Shown here piece by piece: positions 1 through 12,000 of a stretch of DNA of 64,000 nt (its first letter is position 1; the number at the start of each line of letters is the position of its first letter). The DNA comes from Macrocystis pyrifera. Lineage: Eukaryota; Sar; Phaeophyceae; Laminariales; Laminariaceae. The notes under the pieces are model-generated. The model was given only the letters and a program-made list of their open reading frames with translations, did no database searches and was not told where the DNA came from. The stretch covers positions 10,716,563 to 10,780,562 of the forward strand of contig JASSKH010000014.1 of NCBI GenBank assembly GCA_031763025.1, given 5' to 3'. The translations under genes were made by a program, and so were the position numbers.

Positions 1-28
1 GGACTGGCTCGTGTTGCGCTGCCCGCTG
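1..28 (+). CDS. PDZ-Tubby gene, exon 1 (3' end only)
   Basis: Frame from base 2 reads DWLVLRCPL and ends in phase 0 before GTTTTT. Joined to exon 2 it gives a PDZ beta-strand followed by the aGPAqacGL turn. The piece is short, so the call rests on this junction. Confidence 0.6.
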
Positions 29-3000
29 GTTTTTTGTCTTTTTCTTTTTTTTTTTTTTGTTTGGCATGCTGTACGTTTTTTGTTTTTCCGTTCACGTACG
101 ATTTTTTTTTTCAAGTTTTTTTTTTTTTTTTTTCGTACGGTATTGTTTTGTTTTGTTTTGTTCTTCCGTTTTTTTTTTTTTGGTGTTTATCTCCGTTTTT
201 TTGGTCCTTGTCGCCCATCCAGAGCTGCGAGCTTCAAACATGTTCGCACGCCATACCCAACGCCTATGGTAACGAAACATGGGAAATGTCTTTGGCATTG
301 GGAGTGACTTCGTTTGGTGCGTACAACAGCTCATGATTTGTTTTTTTTTCACTCTAAATCGTAGCCTGCCGTTCTGGTTGCTCATGTTCTGAAGATATAT
401 GCCGATGTCGCTGGCTTGTGATTGGTCAAGTAGTTCTTATGATAATTAGTACATGTCATGTTCGGTAGTGTGGAATGTTTTGATGTGGGATGGCGTCGTC
501 TTCCTCTGAATCTCAGCCTATCTGTCGGGTTGCTGATGTTCTTGCTATTACGGGGGACCACAGTAAATAGGACCGAACTTTGTTAGTAAAAATAGGAAAA
601 TGTACAGTTTTTTTGTGTGTACCGCAGGTCCTATTTACTGTGGTCCCACGTAATATTTAATGTTTACTATTTACTATATAGTTGTCCTGTACTGTATTGT
701 CGGATGCTTTTTGATTTGGCGATACGGGGGGACATGGTAATCAAAACCAAATAGGCCTAGTAAAAATGCTGTAATACATAGGTATCTGAGTGTATCATGG
801 GTCCTCAATTCTACGAACATGGTAAGCAGGACCAAATATGCCTGGTAAAAATACTGGAATGTATGCGTTTTTGTGTGTATGATCTGTTTAGGGGGAACGT
901 GATGATCAGGATCGAATATGCTTATTACGGGGGTCTATAGTTAACAGGACCTATGGCATACATAAAAACCTATATATTTACATATTTTTACTAACAAAAT
1001 TTGGTCCTGTTCACTATGGACCCCCGTAATAGTACAAATTCTGGAATGTATAGGTGCTGGTGCGTAGGATGGGTCCTGATTACTATAGTCACCTGTACTA
1101 GGAATCAGAACCAAATATGTCGTGAAAAAAACATTGAGAGATGCTTGCTTAAGGCCGTTTCGTGTGCGGTTCGATTTTTGGGCTTCAGTATTTGACCCGA
1201 TGGCATTTTCAGATATGAACTTGGCATATCGAAAGAGTCTACCTATGCGGAAAAAAACAGATTTATTGTGCGTGTAGAGTTCCCAGCAGACGCCGAGACC
1301 AACTGCTGTTATTGTGGTTTGGCGCCGCGAAGAGACGCGCTGGGTGCGCTGCCCTGCGCGTAGGACCCAAGCGTTCGAGCCCACGCGGACTGCCTCTGGT
1401 CTGGCAGCGAAGAGACGTGGCGAGTGCGCTAGAGTCAACCTGTCTTGGTATTTCGTGTTTCATTTTGTGATCGACTGCTGCTGCTGCTGCTGTACAGCAG
1501 TGTAGTCTACGAGTACGTATCCACGAAGAGGTGCGTGCCGAGCGCGCTTCTCTTGGTCTCTAGGCCCGAGCCCACGCCAGCCGACTCTAGTCTGGCCACG
1601 GAGGGACGCGCCGTCCGCGCGTCGGGCGCGAAGCAACGTCGCTATACAGCCGTATCACCATCCAACTCATCGATCGTTCTGCTGCTGTTTGCTGTCGTGG
1701 ATAACATCTTGAACTTATAGAGAGCATGGCATTTTTCGATTTGAAAATCTGACCAAAATCCGACGACTTGGGTCATCGGATTATCAAATCCAAAAAAATT
1801 CCGGTCGGATTTTGCGTATTTGGACTGCATAAGCAGGGTCATTCATTTTTGAGATCGAAAAATGCAAATCTGAAGCTCGAAATCGAACCGCATAGGAAAC
1901 AGACTTAGTATGTATTACTTTGCCCCCGCAATACCGAAAACAAAGTTTAGAACTCCAACTGTTTGGCCACGCATTTACCTGTTATCTGATAATATTTAGT
2001 GTGGGATGTTTGCAGTTTACGACGTATAGGGGGAAGAAGAACGCCCAAGTTTGGAGGGAAAACTATTTCAAATTAGTGTGGGAAGCAACACCCAAACATG
2101 AAACGCGCACAGCCTCAAAACCAATGCTCACAAATGATAAGACACATACACTGATACTTTTGGAGGAAGCAGTTTGGCTTTGATGGTTTTGATGTTGGTG
2201 TGATGATGTTGACGTTCGGAGGGTTTGATGTTGTGCTGATGTTCTGATTTTGACGTTTCGATGTTCTGATGTTGACGTTGGGATCTTGATGTTCAGATGT
2301 TGACGTTGGGATCTTGATGTTCTGATGTTGATGTTCTGACGTTGACATTGGGATATTGATGTTGTGATGTTGATGTCGTGCTTTTGATATTCTGATGAGT
2401 GTTCTGGCGTTGATGTTGTGGTGGTGTCCAGGCGGGGCCGGCGCAGGCGTGTGGCCTGATCTGCGTGGGAGACGTCCTGGTCGCCGTTGGTGGAGACCGA
2501 GTGAAGGGCTTGACCTTCCCAACCATCTTGAGTGAGTGCTATCACGGGGGGGTTCATAGTAAATAGGACCGAACATTGTTATTACGGAGGGCCATAGTAG
2601 ATAGGACCTACGGTGCACATAAAAAACTTACATAATCACCTATCTTTACTGGCAATATTTGATCCCATTTACTATGGTCCCCCGTAATCGTAAAAATAGG
2701 GAAATATATGTTGGTTTTTGTTTGTGCCGTAGATCCTATTTACTATGTCCCCCCGTAATAATACTAGTGTGACATTGCTGGATACCGTACCGAATGTTTC
2801 GATGAATGACATGATCAATTTATCGAACTGTCGATATGTCGGAATATCGAACTATTAGTCGGTTGGGTGGTTTGCTTCGCCGCCGAACTAATGACTAGCT
2901 GTGAACTATTTGTCAGCTGGGTAGCTCACTACGTCAGCCAACTAGTGAGTAGCCGTGAAGAATCGCTCAGTTCGTTGGCTTAGTTCGGCACCCAACTAAC

Positions 3001-6000
3001 AATTTGTCGTGAAGTAATAGTCATCTAGTTGTGGCATGCTTGGCAACGCAACTGCTGCAAATATGTCGCTGTAAGTCAGTCGTTAATAGGTGGTTTTTAC
3101 TTTGCCACACAACTAGTGACTGTCGCTGAGTTACCATTTCGGGCGACCATAGTAAAGAGGACCTGCGGTGCACACAAAAACCAATACTTCGAAGTATTTA
3201 TCTATTTTTACGGACAATATTTGTTCCTATTCACTATTATGGTTCCCCGTAGCAGTCGGTTAGTCGGTCTGCTTCGCCACCCGACTGTTCAAGTACGTAG
3301 CCGTGACGTGATCGTCAGATAGGTGGCTTACTTCGCCACCCGACTAAAAACTAGCCGTGAAGCAATAGTCGGGTGGTTGGCTTACTTCACTAAACTATTA
3401 CGGGGGTCTATAGTTAACAGGACCTATGGCATACATAAAAACCTATATATTTAGGTATTTTTACTAACAATATTTGGTCCTGTTAACTATGGACCCCCGT
3501 AATGGTAACAAGCAATGATTGAGTACCAGTTGGTGGCCTTGCTTCGCCACCCGACTAACTCTGTTCGTTGGCTTACTTAGTTTCGCTGCCCAACTAGTAT
3601 GTAGGCTGAAATTCAGCCAAAGCATGTCTCACTCACAGCCCGGTGTTTTTTGGTTGTTGGTTGTTGTGGGTGCAGGAGTGGTGCGGGAGGCGTGCCGAGA
3701 ACGGGGACAGATTCGTCTGACCTTTACGGCGGGGACGGGGGAGGAGAACAAGCCGCGCGCTGACGACAGGTGATACTTCCTTGCAACTTGCAATTATGCA
3801 CAAGGTTTCTGCGCCTACGCGCATCGCTTAGCAACGAAAACGAGCCCCAAGACTATTTATTGCACATTGCGTGTGTGTTTTTGTTTTGTTTTTCTCTCAT
3901 TCGTTATCTCCCCCCTGTTTTCGCTCTTCCTCGTGGACTTAACTGTGATCCGGGGTCACATACGAGTAGCAGGCTCCCGCCCCTCCTCCCCCCTGCGGTC
4001 CGTGCCTTTCGTTTTTTTGGCGAGAAGACCCAGCTCCAGCCCTTTCTTCCCTCGTCGATTTGCGTCGAATTGCGCCTACCCACGCTATACGCGCTCTCAG
4101 CAGTTGGTTCCTTTTTAATTTTGCCAATAAAGAAATTGTCACCACAGACTGTGGGATTTGAACTCACGGAATCAACTCGAGCAGCTTTCGAGGGTACCAC
4201 TGACCCACCGGGACGACAATGAAATAGTTTTGACCTAGCGCGTTAGCTTCAACCCACAGTAGTGTATTACCTATCAATATTAAAAATGTGCAAGGTTAAG
4301 GTTTTCATGGACGCGCAACGGTTAATGAAATGGAGCGAATACGGAACTAACAGACATTGGAAATTGCTAGACTCCCCCCCGGACTAAAAACCCGACGTTT
4401 TCCATCCCGGCATTGTAGGGGTGCGAGCGTCTATGGTCATACGACTACGGCAATGCGTGATAATGAGTACCCCCCCCCCCCCCCCCTCCCCCGACTGTGC
4501 CCGCCGGCTGCTCTGCTCACGCTCGTGTAAACATTACACGCAGCGGTCAGATCAGGTACATCAGATCCCTTTGATGATCTAGACCTTTCAGGGCGGATTT
4601 GATCGTGATCTGTATGATCTGTATGATCTAGCTCATGTTCCCGAGTGGGAGCCGTATTTTCTGCATGGTCTAGCACATATTTCCTGGGTTGGATATGTAC
4701 TATACAGACCGTGCACAATGTATCATGTCGGCAGGTTGGGATCTCGACGATCTATTACGGGGGTCCATAGTTAACGGGACCAAATTTTGTTAGTAAAAAT
4801 AGGCAAATATATAGGTTTTTATGTACACCATAGGTCCTGTTAACTATGGACCCCCGTAATAGATGATGGTCAATCTGTACATGATCTAGACGATGATCTA
4901 TCTGTAGATGATCTAGATAGTCTATTTATAGACAATCTAGACGATGGTCAATCTGCAAATGATCTAGATTGTTTATTTGTAGATGATCTAGATTATGTAT
5001 ATGTAGATTTATCTGTCCGACATGTGAAACAATCAACATTGACAGTACACTCACACTAACGTGGTCGGTACTCTTGCGTGTTCTCCATGCCGTTGGACAG
5101 CGAGATGCTCGAGGCCCGATGGTTCATCCACCAGCAGAAGGCGAGATATTACCGACCGCCCCCACCCTCCGAAGACATGGTGAGATATTCCTGGTACAAA
5201 CTTCGCGTTCGTGCTTGCTTTTTTGTTGGTGTTGTTATTTCGGGGGACCATAGTAAACAGGACCTACGGTACACACAAAAACCTATATATTTACCTATTT
5301 TTTACTAACAATATTTGGTCTTATTTACTATGGACCCCCGTAATAGTGTTCGTGCTTGTTGGTGGCAGTGTTAGTTGTTGGGGTCGTTGCTGTGCTGCTG
5401 CTGTTGGTATGGTGTTGCTGTGCTGTTTTTGGTGTTGGTGTTGGTGTTGTTGCTGTGCTGCTCTTGGTGTGGATGTTGTTGCGGAGCTATGGTTGGTGTA
5501 TTGTTGATGGTGCTGCTGTTGCTGTGCTAGTGTCGTTGGTGTTGCTGCTGTGCTATTGCTATTGTTCTCATATTACCTGATGTCCAAAATCTCAGAATAC
5601 CTCACGGAAACAATGTATATTTACATCAAACAACACAATAGCAGTCAGATACACGTGATAACTGAAACACAGCGTACAACTTCAATAAGAATAACTTCAA
5701 GTTGTTGCACGAGTTGCACCTATTGACGGTCCATTGGGGCCGCATGCGAAAAAACAAAATGTAACGAAATAAAGTGAAGTGGATGAACTGAAATGGAACA
5801 CATCAAACGAAAGCAAGCAAGGTCAGATCCAATTCAAGGAGAAAGAGCTACGCACGGGTAAAAAACAAACAAACGCGGAGGAAAATGTTTATGGTTGGGA
5901 CTGTTTGATCAGTGTTTGTGTTGTTGTATCAGAGCGTGCAGGACGATTCACACGGACGCCCACGGGCGGTTGTTGTCTCGGTGTTTTTCAATACGATCGA

Positions 6001-9000
6001 TAGGTTTGTACGTATGGCGTATTTCGTGTAAATATATGTATTAATCGGGCATCGACGGGGTTCGGTGAGGGCGTGCTTTTTTCCTCACTGCTAGGATTAC
6101 GAGCTCGGAAAAAACCTCCACATCTGTTGTAGTTCTCGGGGCTCGTTTGCTTTATAGGTATAAACCCTTTTAGATATGCATGTTTTGACGTTTGGACCTA
6201 GCCGTGTACGTACCAGCACCAAGTTTATCACGCCGGTTATGTATGCCTTACGGCAGCAGTAGTACTCGTAGTGGTCTCGCACTAAAAACCTCCATTGTGT
6301 CTCGATGGTTTCGGCGTTTGCACCAAAGGGAGTGCACCTGTACGAATGGCCGTCTGCGGGTGCGTCACGGCAACAGTCGTCGCCGTCGGCACAGCAGTGC
6401 AGAGCAGTGCGAGCTACACCCACACCCACATCCACTCCCACCACAACCCACAACATAGGCTGCGCCTAGGTCGCCGTCTGTCGGACGCTTTTAGGTGCTC
6501 TCGTACGAACTATTAGAGTATTGGCCGGCAAGAGATACGACTGAGGCAGCTTGTCGGCCTCGCATCCAGCTCGCTTGGACTGCTGTTGTATCGTATGTAT
6601 CGATCCGGATACGGAGCCCCGTGACGCTTTCAGCCTGTTGATACCCAAAAGCTTTGCGTAGGGTGTGGGGTGTTTTTTGTTATTCCACTGCTGATGCTGA
6701 CTCAAAGCCGTGGGAAGTTTCTGCATGAGTGCATCTCTTGGCAGAACAGTCGCATTCACGGCCTCGATTTGATTCGGCGTGCGCGGAGTCGCAGCGAAGC
6801 CCGTCGCGGCGAAGCACGCTTGTACCGTGGTGTATATAACTGGTACCTGGTATATATTCGTGGTGCTCCCCTGTAATGCGACGCCGCGGACACTACTACA
6901 GTAGTATTCACGAGCTTATATCTGTCGTCGGAAGAAAAACACCTGTCGTTCACGGGTCTTCAGGGGCTCACAGAATACTTGTGCACATTTTTAGGGTCTA
7001 TCTCTGACGAACGGCGTGGAAGTTTGACACCTGAACATTTTAGAAAGTTTTTTAGCCCGAACGAGCTCGTACTGAAACCGTTTTGGCAACGTTGTTGCAA
7101 TCGTGTTTGCAACCGCTTTTATAACAATTTCAAGATGGTCTGTAATTTTACGACGGAAAAAAGAAAAGGCGCTCCTTTTCCAGCCTCGCGTGCTCCCGAA
7201 TCTTCATGTCCCTTTCGATCATCGGAATCTCCTATTAATAGATTTAAGAATGGTTCCATGACTACTTACTGCGTCGTGTCCGACTTTCTGCTTTCCCAAC
7301 AAGGCATACAGTTGCAACGCAAACAGTTGAAGGCAGTTGCAAGTATCCTGTCCACCAGCGCGAGTTCCTTGCGAGAGCTATTAATTTACGTCCTATCTTA
7401 TTGGTACTGCACTGCTCTGAACGGCAGGTGTACTAAGGCATGCTCTATCTCACTGCCACTGTGCCGCTGTGAATTGGCAGGTGCAATGTTCGTTGGGCCT
7501 AGCGAGAGATAGCAAGGCATGCCCCTATCTCATTGCCACTTTACCGTGGTGCGCTGGCAGGTGTAATGCTCGTTGGCCTAGCGAGAGATAGCAAGTCGTG
7601 CCCTATCTGATTTCTGCACTGCTGTGAACGGCAGGTGTATTGCTCGTTGGAGCGCCATCGCGGAGAGCACGTGACGTCGTTCCACCTCAATAGGGACGAT
7701 ACGGGGGAGTTCCTATTGGCGTGTTCCATGGAGTCCAACCTTCAAGGTGCGCTATTAATAGTGGTCTATCACGTCAAACTGGCTATTCAGGCGACGTCTT
7801 TGTTTGTTGACATCGCGTGTGTTCGCGGATACCGCGTTCGTTCTGTAGTGCACGCTTACTCGTTTGTTGACAAATCGTTCGTTTATGGACCCCGCGTTCG
7901 TTTTTCGGCATATCGTTTGTTCATGGACACTGCGTTTGTTTTAAGGACACATGTTTCGTTTGATGGAATCGCGATCGTTCAATGGCACGGCATTCGTATA
8001 TTGACACCGCGTTCGTTCAATGTCACATAGTTCGTCTGGTGTCAGCTCGATGGTTTATGGCATCGGTCGTATATGTACACCGCCGTCCGCTGAACGACAC
8101 GTCGTTCGTTCATCGACATCTCGTTCTTTGATGGATAACCCGTTCGGTTGGTGACACATATTTCGTTTAATGCCACCACCGCGTCGGTTTATTGGCACCG
8201 CGTTTTGTCTGTTGACGTCACGATCCTGTATCGACACATCGGTCGTTTATTGACACCGCGATCGTTTCTGGGCAAAGCGTTCGTTCAGTGACTTATCTTT
8301 CGATTGATGACACGGCGATCGCTTCTGGACACCGCGCCCGTTCACCGACGCGACGTTGGCTTATCGGAACCGAGTTCGTTTATAGACCCGTTTTTTTCGC
8401 TTGTTGATACCCCGATCGTTTATGGACACATTTTTTTTTTTGTTTTGGCACCAATTGTCATATCGCCTTTTTGCAGGACCGATGCTGTTCCACACTTTGC
8501 AAGACACGCACCTCCGAGAGCTGAAGGACATCCCGACGGCCTCGGACAGCGCGGTGAGGAAGAGGAAAGCGCGTTTTTGCTGCGCTCGCTCATCCGCCCG
8601 TATTCCTACCTACTTGCACGCTTGCTGCACTCGCTCCTCCGCCCGTACTCCCGAGGCAAAAAAAAAAGATGCCTACCTCGGAGTCAATTGCATACCCCTA
8701 ATTGCCGGCCCCGAGTAGGGCACATGCTTGATTTTTTATATTCACCTTTTTTTGCTACTGCAAAAATGGCCCCACACTAACTCCAGGTATGCTTTCAAGA
8801 AAAACGTGGTTGCAATTTTCAAAATGGGGCTGGTCTCGTACCGGTACAGGCAAATATCCAAAAAATATTTTGTCAGAGAGCTCGATTTAAGAGAAACAAC
8901 GACAGTATTCCGAATTGGTTTTTGTAAGAGCTCGATTTAAGAGAACCGCGTATGTGGCATGGAGCTCCGTTTGAACTGCACTCCCGCTGTGTGGACAAAA

Positions 9001-12000
9001 CACTTGGAATTATGCTCAGATTTGGGTGTTTCTGTGTACCGCACTATTAATAGTAAAAACGATTGTGAAAGGTCAAATGGGTTACATATAGATTTGTCAC
9101 GGGCATGCTAAAAGCTCTACAAAACCCATTCCTGTTAGGGCAAAACTGCTATTACGGGGGGGTCCATAGTTAATAGGACCTATGGTTTACATCAAAACCT
9201 ATATATTTACCCATTTTTGCTTACAATATTTGGTCGTATTTACTATGGTTCCCCGTATTAGGATTGCCGTCCCGTTTTTTGGGTCGAAGCAGTCAAATTC
9301 TAAGTGGTTTGTCCGCAAAACGGGACTACGGTCGAACTACAGCAGTAAAAGGGTTATGACGAATCTTGTTGTACTCGCATAGGGCTGGCACACTCTCTTT
9401 CGTGGTAACAGGCGTGTTTTTGTTGCTGTTGCTTGTTGTTGTTTTTGTTTTTTTTTAATCACCTCTCGACGGCAGGTGTATCTGGGGTGCATGATACCCA
9501 ACCTGCTCGGGACAGAGTTCCGTCAGCTGGACCACAGGGTAGACCCTCGCGACTCCGGGACAATGGATTACGTGAAAGAGAAAGGCAAGAACGAGCTTTC
9601 TGCGGTTGTTTACGGGGTCAACGTCATGGGCAGGTGAGCTGCGAGAGTTGGGGGGGTGGGTTTGGAGGGGGCGGGGGGGTGCGGCGGCGAGGGGGGCGTC
9701 TACTGCACTTGTTTGGTCGAAGCATCTCTACTTGGCCATAAATTTTCCTTCTCCTCCTCCTTCTCCTCGCCCTCCTCCTCCTCCCTCCTCCTCCTCCTCC
9801 TCCTCCTCCTCCTCCTCCTCCTCCTCCTCCTCCTCCTCCTCCTCCTCCTCCTCTCCTCTCCGGTCACTGTTGACCCCCCCCCCCCCCCCCCCCCCCCCCC
9901 CACGAAAAAAAAACATTGAAGTTATAGTCCTTCACCGGGAAGCACGCGGAATGCCTGAAGGCAACCGCACGACACACGTGATCACACTATCGGCATCAAT
10001 CAATTAACTTGCTCTATCAACGCAGGGCGGTACACAACAGCGGGCCCGGTAACTCGATATATTGAGTCGAGCACTGCTCCTATCATCGCGCAACGACCAC
10101 CTGTTATCCCGGGTATCAATCTTTAAGATTCTTCCCGGCGCCGTTTACTACACGAACACTCCCTTACTCTCCTCCCGCCCCGATCCCGCCCCTACCAATA
10201 ATGACGCCGCGCAGAGTACCGAACTCCATGAAAGTTCTTCTGAGGAGACCCGTGGCTTCGCAGTCGAGCGGCTCCGACGGGCTAACGGACGACCACGAAG
10301 GCGGTGAAGGGGAGAGGGGGCATGGGGTGAGCGGGCGGGATTGGGGAGTGTCGGTGGAGGCGGGGGTGTGGGACGAGCCGATTATCAAGCGCTGGGAAGA
10401 TGCCAAGGTAAGCCGCATGTGGTGATGGTGATGTGTCGTGCGTGTATTTCGTTTGGTGGTGCTGGTGGTGGTGGGGGGATGGTGCTAGTGGTGTGGTGAT
10501 GGGGATTGGTGCTGTTAGGTTTGGTGTTGATTGTGTGTTGTGTCGGCCGAGTGTGCCGTACGTGGACTTCTTCTCGAGATTTGCGTCTGAAGCACCAGTC
10601 TCACGCGGCTAAGGCTCGAACCCCGTACGTATACCTTTATATATATTCACTTGATTTTATTTGGGTTTGCCGTCGAAGACATGGCTCGAGAATTCACGTC
10701 TGATATGCTTCCCACATTCGTCCGCATATCATGTGTTTTCCCTGTACAGAAGTAGTCTCTCTGTGGTGACGGTTGACTAGTGCCGGCTGCCCGCTTTAGG
10801 GCCGGTTAATTTGCTTGACACAGATGGGATTGGACAAGTGTGGCAGTGTGCGGAGTAATTAGTGTCGGTTGCCGCTACAGCGCCGGTTTTATTGGCTGGC
10901 GCGTATCACACTGTAGAGAGACAATTTTTTGCCGTACCTGGTACATGATACCTACGGTATGATACGTACGGTATCCTCTTTCGGTTGCGATTTTGTTTTT
11001 CGACTGCGATGCCACACACCTTTCGGACGTTTGTTGCAAAAGCCACGATTTTTTTTTGTTTTAGCTTGTTTTTTGAAAGGCCGCAGCTTCCGGCAAACTG
11101 TTTTTTTTTAATTCTCTGGACGTGAATGTTCCAGCACCTTGCCAGACCTGTTTAACCCGGGAAAACGGGCGAATCGGGCTCGCCTTTGTTGGAGGCTACC
11201 AGCTTTTTCGCGAGATGCATCCAACGCCGTTTGCGGTTTCCTCAAGATGTCGGCGTAAAAAATTGTCGATACTCTCCATTCTAGACGGCCTAAGTTCGTT
11301 CATAGTTTAGCTCTTTGTGGTTTTGTTCACTTTTTCATTTTTTTTCCCCGTATGCGGCAGAATCGAAATAAGCAGGCCTCTAGCCGACCTTTCGACCACA
11401 CTCCCCCCCCCTGGAGTGTACATATATTTAGTTGTTTTGTCTACTATTTTTCTGTTTTCTTTTGCGCTCGCTTCCGTGTCGGGGCAGAAGCAGCACAAGT
11501 CAACGTACTGGCCGTCGTCCCTCCTGAAGTCTATCTGGTCGCTTGTTTGGTTCTGTTTTCATTGTTTCGTTTTCGTTTTTCGCTATTAATACTCGTTGTA
11601 GTATATGTTGCGCTCGTTTCGTTCACTTTTGGTTGCGTTGTGTTTTCGTTTTCGTTTTTTTTTTTTTTTTTTGTTTCCCGTGTCCGACAGAACCAGCACA
11701 AGCCGACGTTCCGACCATCTTCCCCCCTCAAGTCGTTCAAGAACTTTTTCAAGGGCGCATTCGACTCGGACGAGCAAGAGGAGCTGAGGGAGCAGCAGCA
11801 CTACGCCACGCTTGGCTCGGTGAGCTTATTCTGAGTAAACGTCATGAAAGATGGATGCTCAGTTGTAACAGAGATCATTTCGTCGAAACTCGTCTTTGCG
11901 AGCTGCGTGTGACTATTGCGGGGGACCATATTAAATAGGACCTACGGTACACACAAAAAAAACTACCGGGTATATATTTCGCTGTTTTTTCTAACAATAT

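Larger units (their letters stand above)
29..2431 (+). other. Intron 1 of PDZ-Tubby gene: contents
   Basis: Begins with T-rich tracts (40-180). It holds complete MITE copies at 548-653 and 925-1029, degenerate relatives at about 723-920 and 1050-1130, a diverged duplication (about 1315-1425 against 1535-1640, sharing CGAGCCCACGC) and a minisatellite at 2165-2410. The rest (180-547, 1130-1310, 1660-2160) shows no gene I can support. Confidence 0.6.
2860..3620. repeat. Minisatellite, CTTCGCCACCCGACTA-type, split by MITEs
   Basis: Units of about 50-60 bp with GGTTGGCTTACTTCGCC, ACCCGACTAACTAG and GCCGTGAAG. The array is interrupted by MITE copies near 3137-3251 and at 3398-3502. It fills most of intron 2 and ends shortly before exon 3. 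Confidence 0.75.

Noticed and set aside
194..330. Possible short exon after CCATCCAG
   Set aside because: Peptide shows no PDZ or other homology and phases do not fit exons 1 and 2, which already join directly.
2063..2618. Minus-strand frames of 164 and 167 residues
   Set aside because: Mostly minisatellite translation, lying opposite the PDZ exon.
4137..4221. Functional tRNA gene (minus)
   Set aside because: No U at position 33 and no proper acceptor stem; kept only as a tRNA-like sequence.
5087..5179. Start Met of a separate Tubby gene (MPLDSEM...)
   Set aside because: The AG at 5099-5100 continues the PDZ exons in phase; the upstream ATG reading would leave the PDZ without a downstream exon.
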